Below are positions 49,735-57,405 of a stretch of 64,000 nucleotides of DNA, one piece after another (position 1 is the first letter of the stretch; the number at the start of each line of letters is the position of its first letter). Under the pieces are notes generated by a model that was not told where the DNA came from, did no database searches, and saw only the letters and a program-made list of their open reading frames with translations. A program made the position numbers and the translations under genes. This DNA is from Geomonas oryzae. GTDB lineage: Bacteria; Desulfobacterota; Desulfuromonadia; Geobacterales; Geobacteraceae. Location: positions 496,001 to 560,000 of the forward strand of contig NZ_RAHW01000002.1 of NCBI RefSeq assembly GCF_004117875.1, given 5' to 3'.

Positions 49735-50457
49735 TTACTGGATCTGGGTCCCCCCGCCGTCAAAGACCGCCGACACGGCGACGGCGAAATCCCCCGACAC
49801 CGCTCCGGCAGGAATATTGGTGAAGGAAAGCTTCAGGATCTCGCCGGAGGCAAGGGAGCTGCTGGCGAGTATGACGGCATTGCTGCCGGAGGTGCCGGCG
49901 ATACCGCTCGCCGCGTAGGGTCCTGAAGTGACGGCACCGGCAAGAGTCGCCCCCGCCGGCATGCTCACCAAGAGATTCACCCCGTATGGAGCCGCCGCCG
50001 GGAGCCCGGCAAGAAACACCGTCCCCACCGCCGTGCTGCCGCTTAGCGCGGTGCTCATCGCCGCGTAGATCGGCACGGTTACCGCGACCTCGGCGGAGGT
50101 CTGCACGTTGCCGGCGGCGTCGTAGGCCTTTGCGGTCCAGTTGTAGCTCCCCTTGGCGACTCCCGACGGATCCCAGGAAAAGGAGTATGGGGCAGTGGTG
50201 GTGCTTCCCTGCAGCGCCCCGTCCAGGTAGAACTCCACCCGCGCAACCCCCACATCGTCGGAGGCCGCGGCCTTTATGAGGGTGACGCCGTGCACCACGG
50301 TCCCCTCCGCCGGAACGGTGAGCGCAACACTTGGAGCGGTGCGGTCCTGAGCGCCCGAATCGGCTCCCCCTACCGCACTCCCTCCTCCTCCCCCGCCACC
50401 GCAGGCAGCCAGAGTCATCACCATAAGGGCTACCCAAGCCCGCTTAACTAACCGCAT
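49735..50457 (-). CDS. Exported lipoprotein with bacterial Ig-like domain
   Basis: A 240-residue protein. Signal peptide with lipobox TLAACGGGGGGG (Cys near 19), then one Ig-like module (about 38-130: PSVALTVPAEGTVVHGVTLI, ASDDVGVARVEFYLDG, YSFSWDPSGVAKGSYNWTAK and AYDAAGNVQ). The remaining C-terminal region of about 100 residues looks cohesin-like or all-beta (VFLAGLPAAAPYGVNLLVSM, ILKLSFTNIPAGAVSGDFAV). GGAGGG precedes ATG 50457. It is 30 bp downstream of the FN3/Ig gene and probably in the same riboswitch-controlled transcript. A cohesin-like fold next to a dockerin-like tail in the neighbour would be complementary. Confidence 0.78.
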   Translation of the reverse strand: MRLVKRAWVALMVMTLAACGGGGGGGSAVGGADSGAQDRTAPSVALTVPAEGTVVHGVTLIKAAASDDVGVARVEFYLDGALQGSTTTAPYSFSWDPSGVAKGSYNWTAKAYDAAGNVQTSAEVAVTVPIYAAMSTALSGSTAVGTVFLAGLPAAAPYGVNLLVSMPAGATLAGAVTSGPYAASGIAGTSGSNAVILASSSLASGEILKLSFTNIPAGAVSGDFAVAVSAVFDGGGTQIQ

Positions 50458-50487
50458 CGTTTCCCTCCATAATCCAGTGTCCCCCAT

Positions 50488-51345
50488 CTAGATCCTCCCC
50501 GTAAGCAGCGAGAGGATCACCACGATATCGCCGGTATCGATCCTGCCGTTGGGCTGCGACACGCCGTTCACGTAGGGGGCAAGGTCCAGGCGCAAAAGCT
50601 CCTCGCTCCCCGGGGCGACCTGGCTGGTGGCGATCTGCAGCGCGAGCTGGGCGTCCGCAATGGTGAGGGGTGCCGAGACCGTTGCCGGCGGGGTCGGGAC
50701 GCTTGCCTGCGCTGCGTTGTAGACCGAAACGGTGACCGCTTTCGATAACGCCTCGTTGCCGGAGACATCGACGGCCCTGACGGTAAGCTCGTAGATTCCC
50801 TTGGCCAGGGAGGCGACGTCCCAGGTGAAGCTGTAGGGGGCCTTGGCCGTTTCGAAGACCGGCACCCCGTTCACCAGGAACTGCACCCTTGCGATGCCGG
50901 CGTTGTCGGTGGCCGAAGCGGTGACGGTCACCGTCCCGGAGACCGCATCGTTATCGGCCGGGGAGGTTATGTTGACGGTCGGGGGGAGCGTCTCCGGCAC
51001 AGAGACGATGTTGGAGTAGACGCTCTCGGCTCCGGAAGAGTTGTAGGCGGTTACCGCGAAATAATAGGAGTTGGCCGGATCCAGCCCGCTTATCGTCGCA
51101 GTGGTGCTGTTTCTTCCGTCGACAGGGGCGTTACCCTCGACGGCTCCGGTCCCCTGAAACGGGACGGCGCCGGAGTTCGCCTGGTAATAGATGCGGTAAC
51201 CCGCGAGGTCGGGGTCGGGGCTTGGGTCCCAGGCTAGCGAGACACTAGTGGCAAGAGAGGTGGCAGGGGCGACGATGAGTAGAATTGCAACAGACAACAA
51301 GGCGGAAAGGGCGGAAAAGGTGCTGGCTTTTCCATTTGATAGCAT
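50488..51345 (-). CDS. Secreted FN3/Ig protein with dockerin-like C-terminus
   Basis: A 285-residue protein. Signal peptide (about 1-33), fibronectin type III-like domain (about 33-120, DPSPDPDLAGYRIYYQANSG and SGLDPANSYYFAVTAYN), Ig-like domain (about 122-215, VNITSPADNDAVSGTVTVTA). The C-terminal segment PNGRIDTGDIVVILSLLTGR resembles a dockerin-type calcium repeat. The start is ATG 51345 with GGGAGTG; a longer reading runs into the riboswitch. It is preceded by a cGAMP-type riboswitch with a terminator and followed by the cohesin-like lipoprotein. Confidence 0.8.
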   Translation of the reverse strand: MLSNGKASTFSALSALLSVAILLIVAPATSLATSVSLAWDPSPDPDLAGYRIYYQANSGAVPFQGTGAVEGNAPVDGRNSTTATISGLDPANSYYFAVTAYNSSGAESVYSNIVSVPETLPPTVNITSPADNDAVSGTVTVTASATDNAGIARVQFLVNGVPVFETAKAPYSFTWDVASLAKGIYELTVRAVDVSGNEALSKAVTVSVYNAAQASVPTPPATVSAPLTIADAQLALQIATSQVAPGSEELLRLDLAPYVNGVSQPNGRIDTGDIVVILSLLTGRI

Positions 51346-51408
51346 GCTCACTCCCAATGACAGGCCTCGGCCGTACGCCTTTTTCGGAAGGGAGTGATAG
51401 GGGAAATG

Positions 51409-51458
51409 AAAAAAGCCGGGACCGCGACACCAGTACTTGGCATTTCGGCGACCCGGCT
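51409..51458 (-). terminator. Riboswitch A expression platform (terminator)
   Basis: On the minus strand AGCCGGG (inside the aptamer 3' end) pairs with CCCGGCT, followed by TTTTTT. The 5' arm is shared with the aptamer, so aptamer folding and termination are mutually exclusive, predicting an ON switch. Confidence 0.85.
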
Positions 51459-51523
51459 GTCTCAGAGAGACCCAGTAGGCTTTCCGTCCCACCCTTGCGG
51501 ATGGTTTAGTATTATCGTGTACC
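51442..51523 (-). ncRNA. GEMM-Ib (cGAMP-type) riboswitch A
   Basis: The minus-strand RNA begins GGTACACGATAATACTAAAC, continues CATCCGCAAGGGTGGGACGG and AAAGCC, then a TGGGTCTC / GAGACAGC stem and GCCGGGTCGCCGAAAT. These blocks match in order the Geobacter 3',3'-cGAMP aptamer as I remember it from published work (ACACGACAATACTAAACC, a GNRA-capped stem, GGCGGAAAGCC, CAGCCGGG). Classical c-di-GMP aptamers have GCAAACC and ACGCAAAGCC there. An upstream TAAAAT (51531-51536) could be its -10. It controls the FN3/dockerin-like gene and the lipoprotein. Confidence 0.88.
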
Positions 51524-51653
51524 TGTATTCATTTTAGCTGGATGGGAAACCCACCATCGGGTGCGGATAGTATGTGATTCATAAGAGAAAAGCAACAGCT
51601 TTTTGAAGAAAGTGGCTGAAAACCGCGCCCTTAGCGGCGCAGCCTCGCCGGCA

Positions 51654-52793
51654 CTAACGCGACACGCTCATCGCCTTGACCCCCTTGTTTCCGGCGGCAT
51701 CATAGGCAGCGACCGTGACGGTATGGGATCCGCCGCCCACCTTTGTCGTGGCGCTTATGGAACCGGAGTTGGTCCCCAACAGCAGCACCCCGTCCAGGTA
51801 GACCTCCATCCGGACCACGGCCACGTTGTCCTGGGCCGACGCAGCGACCTTCAAACTGGAGCTCTTGAGATACGGAGAGGAAGGCAGGACCAGATTGACG
51901 GTCGGAGCAACGACATCGTTGGCGACGTTTACGGTCACGCTGGAGGAGCCCGCGTTTCCTGCGGCATCGGAGGCAATGGCAACCAGGGTGTGACTCCCGT
52001 TGCCGGCGGCTACCGTGTTCCAGTTGTAGCTTATGGCGCCCTGGTTCGCCGCGTATATGAGGCTCGAGTTGTCGTAAAGTGCGAAAGATGTGACGCCGAT
52101 GTTGTCGGTGGCGCCGGCCGTCACGGTGACGGTGCCGCTTACTTGCTTGCTGTTGGCGGGAGCCGAAATGGTGACCGTCGGGACCGACGTATCACCCGCG
52201 ACGTAGACGACCTTTTCCGTGGTCCCTACGTTGCCGGCGGCATCGTAGGCCTTGGCCGAGAGGGTGTACTGCCCCGGGGGCATGGAGGCGGTCTGCCAGT
52301 TGAACGCACAAGGAGCCGTGCTCCCGGTTCCCAGCAGCGTGTTGTCCACGTAGAGTTCCACCTTCGTGACGCCGACGTTGTCGTGAGCGTCGACGCCTAC
52401 GGAAACCGTACCGCTCAGGGTGGTCGTTGCGGAAGAGACGGCGATATCCACCACGGGAGGGACCATCTCTTTTACCTGGACCACGTTGGAGTACGCACTT
52501 TCCGCGCCGCTCGAGTTGTATGCGGTGACCGCGAAATAGTAGGAACTGCCCGGGTCGAGGCCGCTTATGGAGGCGGTGGTGCTGCTGGAGACGTCCACGG
52601 GGGCCGCCCCTTCGACGGCACCTCTGCCGGCAAAAGGAAGCGCCGCTGAGTTGGCCTGGTAGTAAACCCGGTAACCGGCGAGGTCAGGATCGGTGGACGG
52701 GTCCCACTGAAGGTTCACCGTTGAGGGAAAAGCTGCGGCAGGAATCAAAAGCAGGGGTAGTAGGAGCTGCAGAACGCGCTTGGTTTTCAACAC
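51654..52793 (-). CDS. Secreted FN3 plus three Ig-like domain protein
   Basis: A protein of about 379 residues. Signal peptide (TKRVLQLLLPLLLIPAAAF), FN3-like domain (about 22-112, nearly the same as in the 50488-51345 paralogue), then three Ig-like modules (starting near 115, 205 and 298), each with the TDN-VGV-KVE and AYDAAGN signatures. It has no dockerin-like tail or membrane anchor. GTG 52793 and TTG 52790 both fit GGAGG; they differ by one codon. It is probably an adhesin or matrix protein. A cGAMP-type riboswitch and a CRP-type site precede it. Confidence 0.85.
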   Translation of the reverse strand: MLKTKRVLQLLLPLLLIPAAAFPSTVNLQWDPSTDPDLAGYRVYYQANSAALPFAGRGAVEGAAPVDVSSSTTASISGLDPGSSYYFAVTAYNSSGAESAYSNVVQVKEMVPPVVDIAVSSATTTLSGTVSVGVDAHDNVGVTKVELYVDNTLLGTGSTAPCAFNWQTASMPPGQYTLSAKAYDAAGNVGTTEKVVYVAGDTSVPTVTISAPANSKQVSGTVTVTAGATDNIGVTSFALYDNSSLIYAANQGAISYNWNTVAAGNGSHTLVAIASDAAGNAGSSSVTVNVANDVVAPTVNLVLPSSPYLKSSSLKVAASAQDNVAVVRMEVYLDGVLLLGTNSGSISATTKVGGGSHTVTVAAYDAAGNKGVKAMSVSR

Positions 52794-52830
52794 AGACCTC
52801 CACGAGAGGCGGAGCCCGTGCTCAAGACAC

Positions 52831-52877
52831 AAAAAAACCGGGCACCGACCTGTAGTGCAGGCATTTCGGCGACCCGG
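52831..52877 (-). terminator. Riboswitch B expression platform (terminator)
   Basis: CCGGG-T-CGCCGA pairs with TCGGTG-CCCGG around an inner CCTG/CAGG hairpin, then TTTTTTT. The 5' arm again lies in the aptamer 3' strand. Confidence 0.87.
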
Positions 52878-52944
52878 CTGTCTCAGAGAGACCCAATAGG
52901 CTTTCCGTCCCACCCTCGCGGATGGTTTAGTATTGTCGTGTACC
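52863..52944 (-). ncRNA. GEMM-Ib (cGAMP-type) riboswitch B
   Basis: The RNA reads GGTACACGACAATACTAAAC, then CATCCGCGAGGGTGGGACGG, AAAGCC, and the GTCTCTCTGAGACAGCCGGG stem, ending GTCGCCGAAAT. It differs from copy A at only a few positions and has the canonical GCGA tetraloop. It starts about 10 nt after the inferred transcription start. Confidence 0.9.
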
Positions 52945-52961
52945 TTCAGTTGTGCCCAACT

Positions 52962-53002
52962 TTTATCAGAGCTGCGTGTTTTTTCTTGTGATCCAAATCA
53001 CA
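52962..53002 (-). promoter_or_regulatory. CRP-type operator and class II promoter for the riboswitch B transcript
   Basis: TGTGATCCAAATCACA (52987-53002) is a perfect TGTGA-N6-TCACA. On the minus strand a GATAAA -10 (52962-52967) places the start near 52954, so the operator centre is about 41 bp upstream, the class II activation position. There is no good -35, as expected of an activated promoter. Confidence 0.7.
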
Positions 53003-53300
53003 CTCAGCAACAGTTATAGCAAATATGTCATTAAAAAATTGACAGACCGTGCCGTATTCCTTCCGCTTGCCCCACCGAAGATCTGGGCTACCCTATAGCG
53101 GTGTCCGGTCCGGCAATCCTCCACTTTGGCCCGTCCAGAAGCTGTCCTCCCTGCGGTCCCGGTACCGGGATCAAAGAGAAATGCAGGGACATGAGTGACC
53201 GTTTTAAGGCGGACTGTCAATGACACTGGCACAGCAAAGGCTGGTGACTCCGCAGAAGCATTGACGTTTCTCACAAGGCACCCCAGCGCTTTCTAAACCC
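53003..53300. other. Intergenic region between divergent promoters
   Basis: No gene supported. One minus-strand open frame (53014-53274) lacks a ribosome site and recognisable domains, and it overlaps the operator region. Confidence 0.4.
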
Positions 53301-53329
53301 TTGACAAATAGGGATTAAAGGTCAAGAAT
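53301..53329 (+). promoter_or_regulatory. Probable promoter of the MshEN-Ig gene
   Basis: Perfect TTGACA, 17 bp, AAGAAT. It gives a leader of about 170 nt with small inverted repeats but no aptamer I can recognise. Confidence 0.5.
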
Positions 53330-53505
53330 TATGTCATTCGCAGGGCGCAAAGACACAATTGTCCCGCTGAAATCACTGTAATCAAGCAGGGAGGGACACC
53401 AGCCACAGTCGATTGACGCACTTCAAACCTGCCTAGTTGATCCTGTCCAAGTGTCGACCACAGCCACTGCTGGGATTCAGAATTTCCCGCAGAAAGGAGC
53501 TGATC

Positions 53506-55539
53506 ATGCGGAGCTTTTTCAGACGAGCCTTAGGGCAGATCCTGGTAGACGGCAAATTCCTCTCGAAGCGCACCCTCAGCCGGGCGCTGGAAGAGCAAGA
53601 TAAGACCCACGAACTTCTGGGAGCGGTGCTCGTGCGCATGGGCGTCCTCCGTCCCAGCGACGTAAGCGCGCCCCTTCTGATCCAGGAACACCTGTCGAAC
53701 ATAGAGGACGCGGCCAAACTTGCCGCTGGTCAAAGACAACTCCTTGGTGCGCTCCTGGTTCAATCCGGCAAGATCACGGCAAGACAGCTCGACGAGGCGA
53801 TAGCGGAACAGCAAAGAAGCGGAGACAAGCTGGGCGAGGTTTTCATCCGCCTCGGCATACTTACACAGATGCAGTTGAAGGGGCTTTTGGAATTGCAGCA
53901 CAACCAGGAAAGCCCCGCCAGCAACCCGCTGCGCTTGGGCGAATTGCTGGTCGCCACCGGGCAGATCACCAGGGAGCAGCTGGAACGGGCGCTGTCCAGG
54001 CAGAAGCAGACTGGCGGTAAACTCGGTGAAGTCCTCGTATCGGAAGGCTTCGCACACAAGCAGCAGATAAACCACGCGGTAAGGCTGCAAAAGCTCTGCG
54101 TGAACTCGGTGCTCGCCGCCATCCTCTCCATGGGCGCGCTTACCGCCACCGCCTCCGCCTCCACCGTGTCGCTGCAGTGGGATGCCTCTCCCGATACAGC
54201 CGTGACCGGCTACAAAGTCTATTACCAGCCCGATTCGACGGCCACCCCGTTCCAGGGTGCCCCGATGGACGTCCAGAACGTGACCGCCGCGACTGTCAAC
54301 AACCTGGATCCATCCCACTCCTACAGTTTCGCAGTCACCGCTTACGACGCGACCGGCGCCGAGAGCACTTATTCCAACGTAGTGACGGTACCGGAGATGC
54401 AGCCCCCCACCACCGCCGTGACCTACCCGGCCAACGCGGCGACGGTCGCGGGAGTGGTATCCGTCACCGCGGACGCCACCGACAACGTCGGGGTGACCAA
54501 GGTGGAGTTCTACGTGAACGGGGCGCTGAAGGCGACCGACACGGGAACCCCCTACGTCTTCTCCTGGGACACCACCGCGCTAACACCAGGCACCTATACA
54601 TTGACCACGAAGGCCTACGATGCCGCGGGCAACGTCGGGCAGTCGCAGAGCGTGACGGTCACTGTGGCGAACGACCTGCAGGCCCCCACCGTCTCTCTGA
54701 CCTCCCCCGGCAACAACATCACGGTGAACGGCACGGTCAGCATCGCCGCGAACGCGACCGACAACGTCGGGGTGAGCAGGGTCGAGTTCTATCTCAACAA
54801 CGCCCTGCTGGGAGCGACCAACATGGCCCCGTACGCCTACAGCTGGAACACGCAGAGCATCGCCAACGGCGTCTACAACGTGACCGCAAAGGCGTACGAC
54901 TCGGCGGGCAACGTAGGGCTGTCGCAAGTCGTCACCGTCAACGTATCCAACGACGTCACCGCACCCGTCGTCACCCTCACCTCTCCGGCTGGAGGCTCCA
55001 CGGTGAGCGGCACCGTGTCCCTGACGGCGAGTGCGACGGACAACGTGGGTGTGAGCAAGGTCGAGTTCTACCAGAACAACGCCCTCATCGGCACGAGCAG
55101 CACCGCCCCCTACAGCCTAAGCTGGAACACCGCTCTGGTCGCCAACGGCACCTACACCATCACCGCGAAGGCTTACGACGCCGCAGGCAACGTGGGGGCG
55201 TCGCAAAGCGCATCGGTCACCGTCTCCAACGCCGCAAGCGACACCATCGCCCCGTCGGCGTGGCTTACCTCGCCGGCCAACAACTCCATCGTCTCCGGCA
55301 CGGTCACCATCAGCGGGGGCGGGAAAGACAACGTGGGCATCACGAGGATGGAGTTCTATCAAAACGGCAAGCTGATGGGTAGCGACAGCACGGCGCCCTA
55401 CTCCTACAGTTGGAACACGACAGCGTACCCCGACGGAAGCTACATTCTGACAGCGAAGGCTTACGACGCAGCAGGCAACGTGGGGCAGTCTGCGAACACC
55501 TACGTCACGGTACAGAACGCGAAGGGAAAGAAAAAGTAG
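53506..55539 (+). CDS. MshEN-repeat / membrane segment / FN3-Ig fusion protein
   Basis: A 677-residue protein of unusual build. Residues 8-195 hold six MshEN-type motifs of about 24 residues (8-31, 38-61, 79-102, 108-131, 143-166, 172-195). The fifth is canonical: RLGELLVATGQI then TREQLERALSRQ. In MshE-like ATPases two such motifs make a c-di-GMP-binding domain; the first motif has L for the leading R. A hydrophobic segment (about 198-218, VNSVLAAILSMGALTATASA) looks like an internal anchor or signal. It is followed by an FN3-like domain (219-315) and four Ig-like modules ending in a basic GKKK. No ATPase domain is present. GGAGC precedes ATG 53506. Confidence 0.82.
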   Translation: MRSFFRRALGQILVDGKFLSKRTLSRALEEQDKTHELLGAVLVRMGVLRPSDVSAPLLIQEHLSNIEDAAKLAAGQRQLLGALLVQSGKITARQLDEAIAEQQRSGDKLGEVFIRLGILTQMQLKGLLELQHNQESPASNPLRLGELLVATGQITREQLERALSRQKQTGGKLGEVLVSEGFAHKQQINHAVRLQKLCVNSVLAAILSMGALTATASASTVSLQWDASPDTAVTGYKVYYQPDSTATPFQGAPMDVQNVTAATVNNLDPSHSYSFAVTAYDATGAESTYSNVVTVPEMQPPTTAVTYPANAATVAGVVSVTADATDNVGVTKVEFYVNGALKATDTGTPYVFSWDTTALTPGTYTLTTKAYDAAGNVGQSQSVTVTVANDLQAPTVSLTSPGNNITVNGTVSIAANATDNVGVSRVEFYLNNALLGATNMAPYAYSWNTQSIANGVYNVTAKAYDSAGNVGLSQVVTVNVSNDVTAPVVTLTSPAGGSTVSGTVSLTASATDNVGVSKVEFYQNNALIGTSSTAPYSLSWNTALVANGTYTITAKAYDAAGNVGASQSASVTVSNAASDTIAPSAWLTSPANNSIVSGTVTISGGGKDNVGITRMEFYQNGKLMGSDSTAPYSYSWNTTAYPDGSYILTAKAYDAAGNVGQSANTYVTVQNAKGKKK

Positions 55540-55616
55540 TACATTCTGCCGTGGCCGGATGCGGCGAAATAGAGGAACTGCTCGAGGCCTTTTATCTGTT
55601 TCAAAGGAGATGAAAT

Positions 55617-56996
55617 ATGAATCCCACAATCAATGGTGCTGCGAAAAAGATAATACAGCAAAGTTCAGCAGCTTTTTGTCTACTGCTTGTCTATAGCTCT
55701 ACCGTCCTAGCGCTACCGAGCATTACCTCAGCCCCGCTAACGGCTAAAAACGGTTCGAGTGTGAAAATAGCGGGAAGCGCCTTCGGTGCCAAGGCGACGG
55801 CCGCACCGCTACGATTCGATACGTTCAGTACGGCTACCCCGGGTCAAACTATGAGTCAGGCTACTAATTGGTGGAGTGATGGCAACTATCCGTTGTATGT
55901 CACCAACCAAAACCCTAGATATAGCGGCAACCAAACTGCAAGGGCTGAGGCTAACGGCCCGTCTTACGGGAATGCCGCCCCTGACCCGGTTTCCCGCACT
56001 ACGATTGCGTTCAGAAACAACGTCGGTTTTGCAAAGACCAAAAAGGTTTATTTGAATTATTGGTATTATTTCGATGCAAATGAGAAGGGATGCCCCGTAG
56101 GGTTTGCTGATGCTGCTGGCACTCCATACTGGCAGATCAAATCAGTGCGCCTTCTGACGGAGTCCCCTCTTGACGGCAACTTCACTGCCGACAACTACCC
56201 ATCCATCAACTATGCGGTGCAGAACTTCCAGTGCGGCACTGTGAACAACAGCCAGCCAAACAATTATTGGGATCGCCGTTTGTACCTAGGTGGCGGCACT
56301 AACCTCTACTTTAACCCGGCTCCCATGGGGCAAACGGGGTGGTACAACCTGGCAATCCAGATCAAGATGGATAGTACCGTCGGGGCTGGAGATGGCGCGA
56401 TAACGGCCTATATGTCAGCGGCAAATTTAGGTGCACAGTACAAAGTTTCCTCCGTATCCCCAGTTACTGTCATCGATGCTACCAACAAAAATGGTAAAGC
56501 CTATTATGACGGTATAAACATCGATAACTACATCGGAAACGTCCCACCTCCTCCTACATTTGATGCAACCAAGGTTGACGGCTACCCTCAGGATTACACT
56601 GTGAACTACGGCAGCACATGGTACAAAGCGATTCAAGGAAGTGCGAAGCCTGTAGTCCCAACTGACACTGCTTACTGGACAAAGGCACCCTATGGCTATG
56701 AGATTAATACGCATCTACAGTATGGCGACATCTACGTCGACAACTCATGGGCAAGGGTAGAGATCGGTGATGCTTCGACTTATTCAGCATGCACACATAG
56801 AGAAATTCAGGTTCCAATCACTTGGGGCACCGATGGTATAGAGTTCAAAGTGAATCAGGGAAGTTTCCCTGATTTGGCCACAGCCTATATTTATGTGGTA
56901 GATGAGAATGGATATGTAAGCAATGGAAAAGCTATCCAGTTCGAGAAAAGTGGGGCCGTTACCCCGCCTAAGAACCTGATTCAGATAAAACCCTAG
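55617..56996 (+). CDS. Secreted protein of unknown function
   Basis: A 459-residue protein. The signal peptide (about 10-33, AAFCLLLVYSSTVLALPS) leads into an IPT/TIG-like start (ITSAPLTAKNGSSVKIAGSAFG). A large aromatic-rich beta domain follows (KKVYLNYWYYFDANEKG, YWQIKSVRLL, NNYWDRRLYLGGGTNLYFNP, GWYNLAIQIKMDS, YYDGINIDNYIG), recalling lectin or polysaccharide-binding folds. The last 100 residues form another IPT-like module (SWARVEIGDASTYSACTHRE, QVPITWGTDGIEFKVNQG). GGAGATG precedes the ATG. Codon use is clearly more AT-rich than upstream genes, a sign of different origin. It may act on or bind exopolysaccharide. Confidence 0.7.
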   Translation: MNPTINGAAKKIIQQSSAAFCLLLVYSSTVLALPSITSAPLTAKNGSSVKIAGSAFGAKATAAPLRFDTFSTATPGQTMSQATNWWSDGNYPLYVTNQNPRYSGNQTARAEANGPSYGNAAPDPVSRTTIAFRNNVGFAKTKKVYLNYWYYFDANEKGCPVGFADAAGTPYWQIKSVRLLTESPLDGNFTADNYPSINYAVQNFQCGTVNNSQPNNYWDRRLYLGGGTNLYFNPAPMGQTGWYNLAIQIKMDSTVGAGDGAITAYMSAANLGAQYKVSSVSPVTVIDATNKNGKAYYDGINIDNYIGNVPPPPTFDATKVDGYPQDYTVNYGSTWYKAIQGSAKPVVPTDTAYWTKAPYGYEINTHLQYGDIYVDNSWARVEIGDASTYSACTHREIQVPITWGTDGIEFKVNQGSFPDLATAYIYVVDENGYVSNGKAIQFEKSGAVTPPKNLIQIKP

Positions 56997-57405
56997 CTCG
57001 CTGCGCGATTTGCCTGTCGACTGGCTCAATAACTGTCAAGGATCTGCAGCTGTGAGATTTCAAGCATACAGCCCGAGTCTGTGCAAAGACTACCTGACTT
57101 GAGAGCGCCTCCATTTACGACCTCCACAATCCCCTCTCCGTCTCGGAGAGGGGAACCAGCGTAAAATTATCTTTACGAGTAAAGCTCCCTTGGCATCCCT
57201 ATCCCAAGAGTTGGATGAACAGGAACTGGCAGTGCAATTACTCACCTCGGCGGCCCTCCACAACGAAGTGCACTTTGTCCTTGATAGAACGCGCTTGGCG
57301 CACGTGCAGTTGATCAGGATCAGAAAACTAAGAGTTGGGCCAGCGGCCGCTGTTTCCTTATCTGATCAGTACCAATTAAAGCCGCTAGGTCAGGAGTAAC
57401 GAGAG
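56997..57405. other. Gap with a CCCCTCTCCG palindrome
   Basis: The 409-bp gap has one 10-bp perfect inverted repeat (CCCCTCTCCG, TCT, CGGAGAGGGG, 57131-57153), a half-size relative of the family A repeats. A 69-codon open frame at 57190 begins with TTG without ribosome site and looks random. Confidence 0.55.

Noticed and set aside
51560-51590. A CRP site upstream of riboswitch A
   Set aside because: Only one half-site (TGTGA) is present and the other side reads AGAGA; the distance from the likely start is also irregular.
53014-53274. 86-codon minus-strand frame in the divergent gap
   Set aside because: No ribosome site, no recognisable sequence, and it crosses the CRP-type operator region.
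53335-53505. A c-di-GMP riboswitch in the leader of the MshEN-Ig gene
   Set aside because: A GGCGCAAAGACAC word recalls GEMM, but the preceding AAACC helix and the 3' AGCNGGG block are missing.
57190-57399. 69-codon frame before the GT2 gene
   Set aside because: It depends on a TTG start without a Shine-Dalgarno and has no family resemblance.
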